DNA of 64,000 nt from Winogradskya humida (GTDB taxonomy: Bacteria > Actinomycetota > Actinomycetes > Mycobacteriales > Micromonosporaceae), in NCBI RefSeq assembly GCF_016862215.1, contig NZ_BOMN01000126.1:1-64000 (forward strand), read 5' to 3'. How positions within the stretch are numbered: the stretch's first letter is position 1; the number at the start of each line of letters is the position of its first letter. This document shows positions 17,163-26,069 of the stretch, piece after piece. The notes below the pieces were generated by a model. The model saw only the letters and a list, made by a program, of their open reading frames with translations. It was not told the origin of the DNA and ran no database searches. A program made the position numbers and the translations under genes.

Positions 17163-18254
17163 GTGCAGACGCCTGATCTTCGAGTGGACGAGCTCCGCAT
17201 CCGCCCCTGGCACCTGGATGACGCCGATGCGATGGTCCGGGCGTGTCAGGACCCGGAGCGGCACCGCTGGTCGCCCGAATTGCCCTGGCCCTACGGCAAG
17301 GAGCACGCCGAGGGGTTCATCCGCGAGCACGACGGGCTGCACCTCGCCATCTTCGACGAACACGATCTGGTGGGCAGCGTCGCGCTGCACTCGATCGACG
17401 AGGACGCCGGCACCGCGGAGATCGGTTACTGGTCGGCACCATGGGCGCGCGGACGCAGAGTCACCGAGCGCGCGGGCCGGGCGCTGCTCCGCTGGGCGTT
17501 CGACGAGGGTTTGACCCGGATCGACTGGAAGTCGCGAATCGGCAACCACGCCTCGCGCCTGCCCGCGCTGCGAATGGGATTCACGATCATCGGGATCCGG
17601 CCCGGCGACAAGAAACGCCCGGCCCAGTGGGTGGGCGCGCTCACGGAGACGGGCCTCACGGCTGCGGGCACGGAGGTCGCTTCATCCGTACGCAGGACAG
17701 CGCGCGCTTTCCACGCCGGCCACCCGGTCATCAAGGCAGGCCCCGTCACTCTCCGTAAGCCAGCGGAGAAGGACATCCTCAGCGTCACTCGAACGTTCAA
17801 CGATCCCGAGGTTGTCCGCTGGTTCGCGCCGCCCCAGCCCTATCACGAGTCACACGGTCGCCGTTATGTCACTGTCAGGGTGGACGAGTGGTGGGCGAGC
17901 GGCGCAGAAGCAGTTTTCGCGATTGCTGACCACTTGGACGCGTACACGGGATCGATTGATCTGAGAGTGAGCGACAACGACCCGGCGGTGGGCGAGGTGG
18001 GTTATTTCGTGGCGCCGTGGGCGCGCGGGCGTGGCTATGCGGTCGCGGCGACCAGAGCGATCAGCCGGTGGGGCTTCGAGGAGCTCGGTCTGGAGCGCAT
18101 CCAGCTGCGCTGGGAGGCCGGCAACGAGCTGTCCGGCAAGGTCTCGGCCGGGTCGGGCTTCACGACCGAGGGGTCGCTGCGGCAAGCTTTGAAGATCAAC
18201 GGAACACGGCGGGACTGCTGGGTGGCGTCGCGTTTGAGAGAAGAGGCTGTGTGA
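17163..18254 (+). CDS. Tandem-domain GNAT acetyltransferase (first of two)
   Basis: A 363-residue protein with two GNAT domains of the RimJ/RimL type. The first (about 7-170) has EIGYWSAPWARGRRVTERA, where the usual GRG of the acetyl-CoA loop reads GRR. The second (about 188-355) has EVGYFVAPWARGRGYAVAATRAI with an intact RGRGYA pyrophosphate loop and a SGFTTEG end. The second domain is therefore more likely to be catalytic. Its targets could be protein N-termini or small amines. It is divergent from secA, and its stop overlaps the start of the next GNAT gene by 4 nt (GTGA). The start is GTG at 17163. Confidence 0.88.
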   Translation: MQTPDLRVDELRIRPWHLDDADAMVRACQDPERHRWSPELPWPYGKEHAEGFIREHDGLHLAIFDEHDLVGSVALHSIDEDAGTAEIGYWSAPWARGRRVTERAGRALLRWAFDEGLTRIDWKSRIGNHASRLPALRMGFTIIGIRPGDKKRPAQWVGALTETGLTAAGTEVASSVRRTARAFHAGHPVIKAGPVTLRKPAEKDILSVTRTFNDPEVVRWFAPPQPYHESHGRRYVTVRVDEWWASGAEAVFAIADHLDAYTGSIDLRVSDNDPAVGEVGYFVAPWARGRGYAVAATRAISRWGFEELGLERIQLRWEAGNELSGKVSAGSGFTTEGSLRQALKINGTRRDCWVASRLREEAV

Positions 18255-19381
18255 GGGTGCCCACGATCACTGGCGAGGGCGTACGGCTACGCGCGCTCGC
18301 CCGGGGTGACCTGGACGACCTCCTGGTCGCCTACAACGACTGGGAGCTGCGGCGTTTCCTGCCCGCCCTGCCGATCCCGTTCACCCGCACGCTCGCCGAG
18401 GAGTACCTGCACGACGTCGTGCCCCGGATGTTCGAGGTCGGCGGCGGGTTCTGGGCGATCGCCGACCCGCTGACCGACGGGCTGATCGGCGGCATCGGCA
18501 TCGACCGGGTCACGCTCGAACGCGGGCAGGCGGAGATCGGCTACTGGACGGCCCCGGGCGCACGTCGACGCGGCGTCGCCACCGCTGCCGTGCGCGCGCT
18601 GACCGGGCATGCCTTCCAGAGCGGGCTCGCCCGGATCGAGCTGCTCACGCATTGGGAGAACGCCGCGAGCCAGCGGGTTGCCCTCGCCGCCGGCTTCACC
18701 CGGGAGGGGGTACGCCGGGGTGCGCTGCCCGACCGTGACGGCGACAGGGACGACTTGATCGCGTACGCGAAGCTGGTCGGTGACCCGCCCGACCCGATCG
18801 AACGTCTCCTGCCCGACCTGCCCGGCGGAGAATTGAGCGACGGCGTCGTGACACTTCGCCCGCTGACCCCGGACGACCTCGACTTCTACGCCGAGCTCCA
18901 CACGCTGCCCGACGTCGTTGCGACCAGTGTCCCGCCGATCCCGCCGAGCCGGACGGAGATGGAACGGCGCTGCGACCGTACCCAGTCGCACTGGCTGGCA
19001 GGCGACCGCGCCGACCTGATCATCGTGGACGCCGAGACCGGAACGCCGGCCGGCGAGATCGGCCTCTACTACCAGGAACCCCGCACCGCGCAGGCCATGA
19101 TCGGTTACAGCATGATGCCTGCCTGGCGGGGGCGGGGCTTCCCGACGCGTGCGGCCCAACTGCTCGCGCTGTGGGTCTTCGCCGAGACGGGGATCGCCCG
19201 GCTCATCGCGGGGGCCCTGCCCACGAACCTGGGCTCGCAGCGGGTGCTCGAGAAGGCCGGCTTCAAACGGGAGGCCTATCTGCGCTCCCGCCTGCCCGGC
19301 GCGGACGGGCGCCGCAACGACGACGTTCAGTACGCCCTCCTCGCGGAGGACATGCTGGACGGGCTCGTAAGCCTCGGCTAG
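18251..19381 (+). CDS. Tandem-domain GNAT acetyltransferase (second of two)
   Basis: A 376-residue protein, again with two GNAT domains. The first (about 3-165) holds EIGYWTAPGARRRGVATAAVRAL; the second (about 195-370) holds MIGYSMMPAWRGRGFPTRAAQLL and ends SQRVLEKAGFKREA. Both acetyl-CoA loops are recognisable. The start is set at GTG 18251 because GTGA overlaps the previous stop; a GTG two codons later is an alternative, and longer readings enter the upstream gene. Coupling implies the two proteins are made together. The four domains probably arose from successive duplications, giving either a heterodimer or specialised modules; substrates are unknown. Confidence 0.88.
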   Translation: MRVPTITGEGVRLRALARGDLDDLLVAYNDWELRRFLPALPIPFTRTLAEEYLHDVVPRMFEVGGGFWAIADPLTDGLIGGIGIDRVTLERGQAEIGYWTAPGARRRGVATAAVRALTGHAFQSGLARIELLTHWENAASQRVALAAGFTREGVRRGALPDRDGDRDDLIAYAKLVGDPPDPIERLLPDLPGGELSDGVVTLRPLTPDDLDFYAELHTLPDVVATSVPPIPPSRTEMERRCDRTQSHWLAGDRADLIIVDAETGTPAGEIGLYYQEPRTAQAMIGYSMMPAWRGRGFPTRAAQLLALWVFAETGIARLIAGALPTNLGSQRVLEKAGFKREAYLRSRLPGADGRRNDDVQYALLAEDMLDGLVSLG

Positions 19382-19396
19382 TCCGGCGCTTCTGGC

Positions 19397-19480
19397 GGCG
19401 TCTTGGAGCAGCGGCGCCTCTTGCGGCGTCTTAGGGCGGCAGCGCCTCTGACGGGGTCTTGGGGCGGACTGCCTCTGGCG
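19397..19480 (+). repeat. 28-bp tandem repeat, three units
   Basis: Units start GGCGTCTTGG (19397), GGCGTCTTAG (19425) and GGGGTCTTGG (19453), diverged but exactly 28 bp apart. They lie between the GNAT stop and a terminator hairpin. Confidence 0.75.
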
Positions 19481-19506
19481 GCTCGGCGGGTTGTGCCCGC
19501 CGAGCC
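19480..19506. terminator. Bidirectional terminator between GNAT and hpf genes
   Basis: An 11-bp perfect stem GGCTCGGCGGG / CCCGCCGAGCC with a TTGTG loop, between convergent genes. Confidence 0.8.
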
Positions 19507-19521
19507 GTGGGCGTGCGACGG

Positions 19522-20142
19522 TCAGCCCGTTGTTTCCAGGCTGAGGATGCCGTAGTCGTAGCCGCGGCGCCGATAGACGACGCTCGGGCGGCCGCTCTCC
19601 TTGTCCTGGAAGAGGTAGAAGTCGTGGCCGACGAGCTCCATCTGGAAGAGAGCGTCGTCGACGGTCATCGGATCCGCGGGGTGTTCCTTTTCGCGCACGA
19701 TGCGCCAAGGCTGGTCTTCGTCGTGCTCCAGCAGGTCCGTGCCGACCGATGAGCCACCGTCGGGCGGTGTCAGGCTCGGCAGGTCGGTCGGGAGCCCTGC
19801 GGTCGCGGCGGCCACGGAGACCGGCGCGTGGCGGCCGCGGTGAACGCGGCGGCGGTCGGCGGCACGGCGGAGGCGCCCGTCGAGTTTGTTGAACGCGGCG
19901 TCCAGCGCTGCGTAGAAATCTTTGGCACATGCCTCGGCCCGCACCACGGGGCCCCTGGTAACGACGGTGATCTCCACACGCTGGCAGTTGTCCGACTGCC
20001 GCGGGTTGCGCTCGTGGAACAACTCCACGTCGACTCTGATCAGCTTCTGGTCGTACCGCTCGACTTTTGCCAGTTTTTCGGCGACGTGTTCCCGATAGTG
20101 CGCGGGAACCTCTACGTTGCGGCCCTTGACGACAATGTCCAC
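19522..20142 (-). CDS. hpf: Long-form ribosome hibernation promoting factor
   Basis: A 206-residue HPF/S30AE protein that dimerises 70S ribosomes in resting cells. The N-terminal S30AE domain (about 1-105) has DIVVKGRNVEVPAHYREHV and the RVEITVVTRGPVVRAEACAKDFYAALDAAF block. The C-terminal dimerisation domain (about 145-206) has PMTVDDALFQMELVGHDFYLFQD. A variable linker joins them. GTG at 20142 follows GGGGAGG by 7 nt, an excellent ribosome-binding site. The gene lies between comF and secA on the same strand, as in mycobacteria. Confidence 0.95.
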   Translation of the reverse strand: MDIVVKGRNVEVPAHYREHVAEKLAKVERYDQKLIRVDVELFHERNPRQSDNCQRVEITVVTRGPVVRAEACAKDFYAALDAAFNKLDGRLRRAADRRRVHRGRHAPVSVAAATAGLPTDLPSLTPPDGGSSVGTDLLEHDEDQPWRIVREKEHPADPMTVDDALFQMELVGHDFYLFQDKESGRPSVVYRRRGYDYGILSLETTG

Positions 20143-20338
20143 TCGTGACCTCCCCCAACGTTGCACTTGATCGCGGTGTGCGGGTGTCGGCGACGGCGGG
20201 AACCCCTACTGCTGAGCAATCCCACGCACGTGACCGAATCGGCTTACGAGGACGCTCCTTTCCGGTGCGGCGAGTCTGATGGTCGACTTCGCTCCGGTGG
20301 CGGGTAAGACAGACGCGCTTACCCTCGTCACCAGAACG

Positions 20339-22132
20339 CTAACCTGCCGAGGCCTGCTCGTCACCCCTCGTTCGGGAACCCGTTAGCGGGACTTCCGACC
20401 CTGGCACCCCCGGCGGACCACCGCCGGCGACCCGCTCGGCCCGGCCCCTGCGCAGCCGCGTCGCCGCCACCACCGCAGCCCCCGTGACCTGCATATCCAC
20501 CTCCCGGAGCCGACCCGTCACCGCTGCCAGCGTGGCCCCCGTCGTGACGATGTCGTCAACCACTATCAGGGTGCCTCTGATCGTCGGCCGCCGCCGCGGA
20601 ATGCGGATCCGAACCCCCTTGATTCGCAGCGAACTCTCAGCCGCAGCCAAACGCCCGTTCACATCCAGCAACACCGAGTCAGCCCGAGGTAACGCCCGCA
20701 ACACATGCGTCACCTCCGCGTCCCACCCGGCCCCCCGCAACCACCGAACCGCCTCCCCCGCCAACCGCCCCATATGGTCACCGTGCCGAGCCCGAACCGC
20801 CCCCGCAGTCGAAGGAACAGGAACCACCACCACAGGTACGCCCGGACCCCCGCCCCCACGCACAGCAGCCTCAGCCACCGCCGCCCCCAGAAGCACCCCC
20901 AAGGGCCGCTTCAACCGATACCGCCCCCGTTCCTTGTACGCCAGCAGAGCCCCCCGCAACGCCCCCGCATAAACCCCCGCCGCAAAACACGCCGGCATCC
21001 CCCGCGGCGTCGGCGTCGGCCTGGTGGCATAGGGCCGAAGCACCTCCCACTCAGCAGCGCACTCCCAGCAGATCGCACACCGCAACGGCACCCGCTCAGC
21101 CCCGCACCCAGCACAAACCCCAGGCAGAACAAGATCAGCCAAATCCCCGCCAACCCCACCCACCCATCCCCGCGCCCCCGCAACAACCCGCCCAGCCAAC
21201 CCGACAGCCGGGACTGGGGCTGGGACCGGGGCTTGGGCCGGTAGCGGGGCTGAGGCTGAGGCTGGGGCCCGGCCGAGGGCTGAGACCGGGCCGAGGGCTG
21301 AGACTGAGGTTGGGGCTGAGGTTGGGGCTGGGGCTGGGGCCGAGGCCGAGGCCGGGGCCGGGGTCGGCGTAGGGGCGAGGGCTGGGGCTGGGGCATGCGG
21401 CAGAACGCCCGGACGGTTTCGGCCAGAGCCGGCAGGCTTGCTCAACCGGCTGGGCGTGGGCAGAGGAAAGCTGCCTGGAGCAGGCGAACGCGAATGGTCG
21501 GACGGCCGCGGATATTGCCCGCCGCTCGCAGACGAAGGCGAACGACCCACCCCAGCCAATGGCGAACCGCCGGAGCCAGCCGGAAGCGAACGCCCCTGCC
21601 CTGCCGAAGGCGATCTGCCCGACGCAGCCGGAACCGAACGACCCAACCCACGCGGAAGCGGAGTGCCCTGCCCAAGCGAGCCGGCCGGCCTGTCCGAATG
21701 CGACCTACCCGGTTCGGGCGAAGCCGAGCTGTCGGGTCCGAGCGATCTACCCGACCCAGCATGAGGCGAATCTCCCGCCCCGAGCGAACCACTCGACCCA
21801 GCCGAATGCGAACTGCCCCGCCCGAGCGAACCGCCCGGCCCAGCCGAATGCGAACTGCCCCGCCCGAGCGAACCGCCCGGCCCATGAAGAATCGAACTAA
21901 CCGACCCAGCCGAACGCGAGCCGCCCGCCCCAAACGGACCGCCCGCCCCAAGCGAACCGCGCAGCCCGGCCGAACGCGAGCCGCCCAGCCCAAGCAGACC
22001 GCCCGCCTCAAGCAGACCGCCCGCCTCAAGCAGACCGCCCTGCTCAAACGGACCGCCCGGCCAAGGCGACCTGCCCGATCTGAGCGGGTAAACGCCGCTG
22101 GGCGCTGGGGGGTCGGAGTGGCCGGTGGGCAT
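20339..22132 (-). CDS. ComF-family phosphoribosyltransferase-like protein with a long repetitive N-terminus
   Basis: Residues about 330-597 are a complete ComF protein: a zinc ribbon CAGC (340-343) with CAIC (352-355), then a type I PRTase fold ending in the PRPP loop VVDDIVTTGAT (524-534). ComF proteins are linked to DNA uptake or repair, but in actinobacteria the role is unknown. The first 330 residues are Gly/Ser/Pro/Ala low-complexity repeats (GSLGRGSSHSAG, GGLLEAGG, APAPTPTPAP) that normal ComF proteins lack. The ATG at 22132 lies only 6 bp after the lpqB stop, favouring this start by coupling, but an internal start near residue 325 cannot be excluded. Confidence 0.8.
   Translation of the reverse strand: MPTGHSDPPAPSGVYPLRSGRSPWPGGPFEQGGLLEAGGLLEAGGLLGLGGSRSAGLRGSLGAGGPFGAGGSRSAGSVSSILHGPGGSLGRGSSHSAGPGGSLGRGSSHSAGSSGSLGAGDSPHAGSGRSLGPDSSASPEPGRSHSDRPAGSLGQGTPLPRGLGRSVPAASGRSPSAGQGRSLPAGSGGSPLAGVGRSPSSASGGQYPRPSDHSRSPAPGSFPLPTPSRLSKPAGSGRNRPGVLPHAPAPALAPTPTPAPASASAPAPAPTSAPTSVSALGPVSALGRAPASASAPLPAQAPVPAPVPAVGLAGRVVAGARGWVGGVGGDLADLVLPGVCAGCGAERVPLRCAICWECAAEWEVLRPYATRPTPTPRGMPACFAAGVYAGALRGALLAYKERGRYRLKRPLGVLLGAAVAEAAVRGGGGPGVPVVVVPVPSTAGAVRARHGDHMGRLAGEAVRWLRGAGWDAEVTHVLRALPRADSVLLDVNGRLAAAESSLRIKGVRIRIPRRRPTIRGTLIVVDDIVTTGATLAAVTGRLREVDMQVTGAAVVAATRLRRGRAERVAGGGPPGVPGSEVPLTGSRTRGDEQASAG
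21797..22044 (-). repeat. 42-bp and 18-bp coding tandem repeats in comF
   Basis: A 42-bp unit, nearly identical in two copies (about 21797-21838 and 21839-21880), encodes GSLGRGSSHSAGPG. Further upstream in the gene an 18-bp unit occurs three times from 21991 and encodes GGLLEA. Confidence 0.85.
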
Positions 22133-22138
22133 TGGGGT

Positions 22139-23962
22139 TTAGCGGAGGAAGAAGGGGGAGACGGGGATGACGCCGGGTGGGGGGTTGGTGATCGGGTCGG
22201 CGAGGTCGGCGATGTTGATGCGGACGGGTTGGGTTTGGATGTCGTAGGTGGCTCCGTTGGCCATGTATTCCATGACGTCGGGGAGGGATTTCTGGGTGAT
22301 GGGGTTGACGGGGTAGGCGGCGAGGTAGCTGACGTGTTCGTTGCCGATGTCGGCGAGGACTTCGGAGGAGCGGGCGCCGTCTAGTTCGGTTTCGATGATG
22401 GCGACCCGGTCGCCGTCGCTGCGGGTGCCGGCGACGATCAGGGAGCTTTCGGTGCCCCAGTCGGCTGCGGTGACGTCGGCGAGGCGGTAGATCTCGACGC
22501 GGCGGGGGGTGGAGAGGGCGGGGCCGGAGCCGTCGGCGGTCATGGCCGCGACGTAGAGCTCGCCGTTGACGACCAGGGCGAGGCGGCGGCCGTCGGGGGC
22601 GACCGAGACCGCTGAGATCAGGCCGGACGGGCCGGGCCAGTTGACGCGTTTCAGGGTCGAGTCGTCGGGCGAGAAGCTGTAGAGCCGGCCGCCGACCGTG
22701 ATGAGGCCGATGGCTCCGGTCTGGGCGTCGTCGGAGGTGATCGCCCACACCGGCTGGCCGGTCGAGCCGCCGGGCAGGGGCACCGGGTGCAGTTTCGCCT
22801 GCTCGCCTCGCGGGGCTGAGCCGACCTGGAGCGCTTGTTTGCCGGCGTCGCTGGTCACCAGGGCGGCGTAGCCCCGGTCGCTGAAGCTACGGGCCAGGGC
22901 GGCCGCCCGGACCTTGCGATTGTTCTCGGGGCGGATCACCGGGATGGGGTCGGTCGAGGCCGCCGACTGCGACACGCGCCGGATCTGCTCGTTGTAGATC
23001 ACGAAGCGTTCGGGGGTGGCCGCGAGCCTGTAAGACGCGTTGCTCGTGTAGTAGTCGTTGCTCTCGTAGTCGGTCTGGGGTCCGTTGCCGACCTTGAGCT
23101 CGAGCACCCGGGGCAGGAACTGGCGCAGCGACCACATCAGTTGCCGGCGTAACCGGTCGAGGGCGGCCTGGGCGTCCGGCTGCTGGGCCGATCCGCCGCT
23201 CAGGTTGATCTGGAGCTTGTTGTTGGTGACCGCGGGCACGTTACCGATCAGCGCGGTGCCGTCCGGCAGCGGTTCGGCGGCACCGGCGAGCCAGGAGGCG
23301 GGGCCCTCGATCATCCACTTGACGATCTCCTGCGGGACCTGCTCGGAGGGGACGTCGGCGGAGAGGTAGCGCACGTCGGGGACCAGCGCGGTGTGGTCGC
23401 GGTTCCAGAAGTAGATCGTGTGCTGGTGGTAGTAGTCCTCGAGGCCCTCATCGGTCAGGAGCAGCACCGGCGGCGCCTTGGTGACGAACAGGCCGTCCTT
23501 GCCGGTGATGCTCGAGACCGTCATCGAATATGTCTGGACGCCCTTGTCCTCCGAGGCTTCCAGGACTCCGTTGTGGGAGAGCACGCCGACCGTCAGCGCG
23601 CTGACCTTGACCTCGTCGCTGCCCGGGTTGACCAGGGGCGTGCCGATGAGGTGGATGACCTTGACGTCCGTCGGGGCCTTGAGGGTGGTGGCGGCGAACG
23701 ACGGGGACAGGAAGGACTGCACCTGTTTGAGGGAGGTGTCGGGGTCGCTCGCCGCGGCTGCCTGCAGGTAGAACTTCACCAGCAGGGCGGTGTCGTCGCC
23801 GGCTTCCTCGCGAGTGGATTTGTCCGGCGGGTCGTCCTGGCCGAAGGAGGCCCCGGTGCGGGGGCCGTCGCTGACCTTGGAGACCTCGGTGTTCTCCGGG
23901 ATGCCGCAGCCGGCGAGCAGCAGGGCACCGGCCAGCACAGTGGCGAGCAGTCCGCGTTTCAT
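22139..23962 (-). CDS. lpqB: Lipoprotein LpqB
   Basis: A 607-residue lipoprotein. The lipobox LLLAGC places the lipidated cysteine at position 19. It has a GerMN-type domain in the first half (a DEGLEDYYHQHTIYFWN region) and a beta-propeller-like C-terminal half (GYAALVTSDAG, GGRLYSFSPDD, VAPDGRRLALVV). In mycobacteria LpqB interacts with the sensor MtrB and modulates MtrAB signalling. ATG 23962 was chosen over GTG 23965 because GGAGG lies 7 nt before the ATG; the A of the ATG is the last base of the mtrB stop (TGATG). The gene lies in mtrA-mtrB-lpqB-comF order. Confidence 0.95.
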   Translation of the reverse strand: MKRGLLATVLAGALLLAGCGIPENTEVSKVSDGPRTGASFGQDDPPDKSTREEAGDDTALLVKFYLQAAAASDPDTSLKQVQSFLSPSFAATTLKAPTDVKVIHLIGTPLVNPGSDEVKVSALTVGVLSHNGVLEASEDKGVQTYSMTVSSITGKDGLFVTKAPPVLLLTDEGLEDYYHQHTIYFWNRDHTALVPDVRYLSADVPSEQVPQEIVKWMIEGPASWLAGAAEPLPDGTALIGNVPAVTNNKLQINLSGGSAQQPDAQAALDRLRRQLMWSLRQFLPRVLELKVGNGPQTDYESNDYYTSNASYRLAATPERFVIYNEQIRRVSQSAASTDPIPVIRPENNRKVRAAALARSFSDRGYAALVTSDAGKQALQVGSAPRGEQAKLHPVPLPGGSTGQPVWAITSDDAQTGAIGLITVGGRLYSFSPDDSTLKRVNWPGPSGLISAVSVAPDGRRLALVVNGELYVAAMTADGSGPALSTPRRVEIYRLADVTAADWGTESSLIVAGTRSDGDRVAIIETELDGARSSEVLADIGNEHVSYLAAYPVNPITQKSLPDVMEYMANGATYDIQTQPVRINIADLADPITNPPPGVIPVSPFFLR

Positions 23963-25866
23963 CACAGCACCTCCGCGGGCTCGTCGCCCAAGGCCGAGGA
24001 AGCCGGGATCGCAGCAGAAGCCGGGGCCGCAGAGGAAGCCGGGGCCGAGGAGGAAGCCGGGGCGGCAGAAGAAGCCGGCGCCGCAGAGGAAGCCGGGGCC
24101 GAGGAGGAGGCCTGGCCGGCAGAAGAAGCCGGGCCCGTGGAGGAAGCCGGGCCCGTAGAGGAAGCCGGGCCTGCGGAGGAGGTCAGGGCCGCAGTGGGCG
24201 GCGGGGTGGGGTCGATGGCTTTGTCGCGGTCGCGGGGGATCAGGGGGAGGGGGGCTGCGACCAGGCGGTCGCCTGAGCGGACCGGGACGGTTAGGCGGAA
24301 TTGGGCGCCGCCGCCTGGCTCGCCCCAGGCTTCTAGCCAGCCGCCGTGGAGGCGGGCGTCCTCGACGGAGATGGAGAGGCCGAGGCCGGTGCCGCCGGTC
24401 TGGCGGGCGCGGGACGGGTCGGCGCGCCAGAAGCGGTTGAAGACCAGGCGCTCCTCGCCCGGTTTCAGGCCGACGCCGTGGTCGCGGACCGTGACGGCCA
24501 CGGCAGCGTCGTCGGTGGCGAGGGTGACCTCGACCGGTCTGCGCTCGCCGTGCTCGACCGCGTTGCCGACGAGGTTGCGCAGGATGCGCTCGACGCGGCG
24601 GGGGTCGACCTCGGCGATGACCGGGGTGTCGGGCAGGCGGAGCTCGATCGTCACGCCGACCCGCTCGGCGAGGCCGGCGAGGCGCTCGGCGACGCGCTCG
24701 ATGATGGGGACGAGGTCGGAGTGCTCGGCGTCGAGGGCCGCGAAGCCGGCGTCGAAGCGGCTGATCTCGAGCAGGTCGGTGAGCAGGCTCTCGAAGCGGT
24801 CCAGCTCGGCCTGGAGCAGCTCCGCGCTGCGGGCCACCGCCGGCTCGAACTCGTCGCGCTCGGAGAAGATGAGGTCGGCGGCCATCCGCACGGTGGTCAG
24901 CGGGGTGCGCAGCTCATGGGAGACGTCCGAGGTGAATCGCCGTTGCAGGCGGGACATCTCCTCCAGGCGCACGATCTGGCGCTGCAGGTTGGCCGCCATC
25001 TGGTTGAAGGAGGCCGCCAGCAGGGCCAGGTCGTCTTCGCCGTCGACCTTCATGCGCTGGTCGAGCAGGCCCGCGGAGAGCCGCTGGGCGGTGCGGGCGG
25101 CGACCCGGACCGGTGTCACCACCATGCGGGTGACCAGGCCCGCCAGCAGGCCCAGGAGCAGGACCAGGGCCAGGCCGGTGACGGCCACCGTGGCACGGAT
25201 CTCGTTGGCGGCCTTGTCCTCGGTGGTCAGCGGGACCATGTAGTAGAGCTCGACGTGGCCGAAGCTGGTCGGCACCGGCGAGCCCCAGACCAGGTATTTG
25301 ACCGGCTCGCCGCGCACGTCGATGGTGCGGATCTGACGGGCGACCTGGCTCTCGGTGGCGACCGAGTAGCGCATCTCCCTGGTGAGCAGCGCGCTGGCGT
25401 CGATCCGCTCGTCGGAGATCACCGGTTTGAGATCGGGATAGTTGTCGGCGCGCAGCTCGAGGAGCGCGCCGCCGCTCTCGGTCGGGTCGCCGTCGCTGAG
25501 GCGGGTCACCGTGTTGCTGATCGTCGTCGGGAGCTTGGGGTCACGCTCGGTGCGGTGCACGGTGAGCTGCGAGACGGCGTAGTCGACCTTGCCGGACATC
25601 TGCGAGCTCACCTCGTCGCGGGCCCGGTCGAGCAGGATCTGGGTGCTGCGGTCGGCGATGAACCAGCCGAAGCCGCCGACCAGCAGGCTGGACGCGACGA
25701 GCGTGAGAGTGACGACCCGGAGGTGCAGCGAGCGGCGCCAGGCCCGGCGCGCGGGCGCGGAGACCTTGCGGGCCCGGCGCACGACTATGCGCCACTGCCG
25801 CCGCACCACCCTCAGGGTGCGGCGGATGGGCATCGGAAGCCAGGCAGGAGCGCGCATCGGGGCCAA
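23962..25866 (-). CDS. mtrB: Sensor histidine kinase MtrB
   Basis: A 634-residue membrane kinase. TM1 is at about 50-70, an extracellular sensor domain follows (about 71-226), TM2 is at about 227-249, then HAMP, the H-box FTSDVSHELRTPLT with phospho-acceptor H317, and an ATPase domain with NLVGNAVEHG, DHGVGL and GGTGLGLSI. After the catalytic core it carries a cytoplasmic tail of about ten ASSxxP hexapeptides (about 565-625), coded by 18-bp repeats; I do not know this from other MtrB proteins. The start is TTG at 25866, with AAGGG 6 nt upstream; ATG 25857 is an alternative. It partners MtrA and LpqB in division and cell-wall control. Confidence 0.95.
   Translation of the reverse strand: MAPMRAPAWLPMPIRRTLRVVRRQWRIVVRRARKVSAPARRAWRRSLHLRVVTLTLVASSLLVGGFGWFIADRSTQILLDRARDEVSSQMSGKVDYAVSQLTVHRTERDPKLPTTISNTVTRLSDGDPTESGGALLELRADNYPDLKPVISDERIDASALLTREMRYSVATESQVARQIRTIDVRGEPVKYLVWGSPVPTSFGHVELYYMVPLTTEDKAANEIRATVAVTGLALVLLLGLLAGLVTRMVVTPVRVAARTAQRLSAGLLDQRMKVDGEDDLALLAASFNQMAANLQRQIVRLEEMSRLQRRFTSDVSHELRTPLTTVRMAADLIFSERDEFEPAVARSAELLQAELDRFESLLTDLLEISRFDAGFAALDAEHSDLVPIIERVAERLAGLAERVGVTIELRLPDTPVIAEVDPRRVERILRNLVGNAVEHGERRPVEVTLATDDAAVAVTVRDHGVGLKPGEERLVFNRFWRADPSRARQTGGTGLGLSISVEDARLHGGWLEAWGEPGGGAQFRLTVPVRSGDRLVAAPLPLIPRDRDKAIDPTPPPTAALTSSAGPASSTGPASSTGPASSAGQASSSAPASSAAPASSAAPASSSAPASSAAPASAAIPASSALGDEPAEVL
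23985..24180 (-). repeat. 18-bp coding repeats, MtrB tail
   Basis: About ten degenerate copies of GCCTCCTCGGCCCCGGCT-like units encode ASS(A/T/S)(G/A)P hexapeptides at the MtrB C-terminus. Confidence 0.8.
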
Positions 25867-25889
25867 GGTTAGCCCTTCTCAACCCCGGC

Positions 25890-26062
25890 GCCCGCCCCGC
25901 CTGTGGACGAAACCCGACAGATCAGCCCGCCCCGCCTGCGACGGACCCGGCAAGATCAGCCCGGCTCGCCTGCGACGGGCCCGGCATGATCAGCCCGGCT
26001 CGCCTGCGACGGGCCGGACACGATCAGCTCGGCTCGCCCAAAGAAAGACCTTGCAAGATCAG
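25890..26062 (-). repeat. 34-bp minisatellite between mtrA and mtrB
   Basis: GATCAGC recurs at 25920, 25954, 25988 and 26022 (34-bp steps) and at 26057 (35). Units look like GATCAGCCCGGCTCGCCTGC plus GACGGGCCCGGCAT; a partial unit begins near 25890. It occupies nearly the whole 203-bp gap between the mtrA stop and the mtrB start and would be in the 5' region of mtrB mRNA. Confidence 0.9.
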
Positions 26063-26069
26063 CCGAGGA

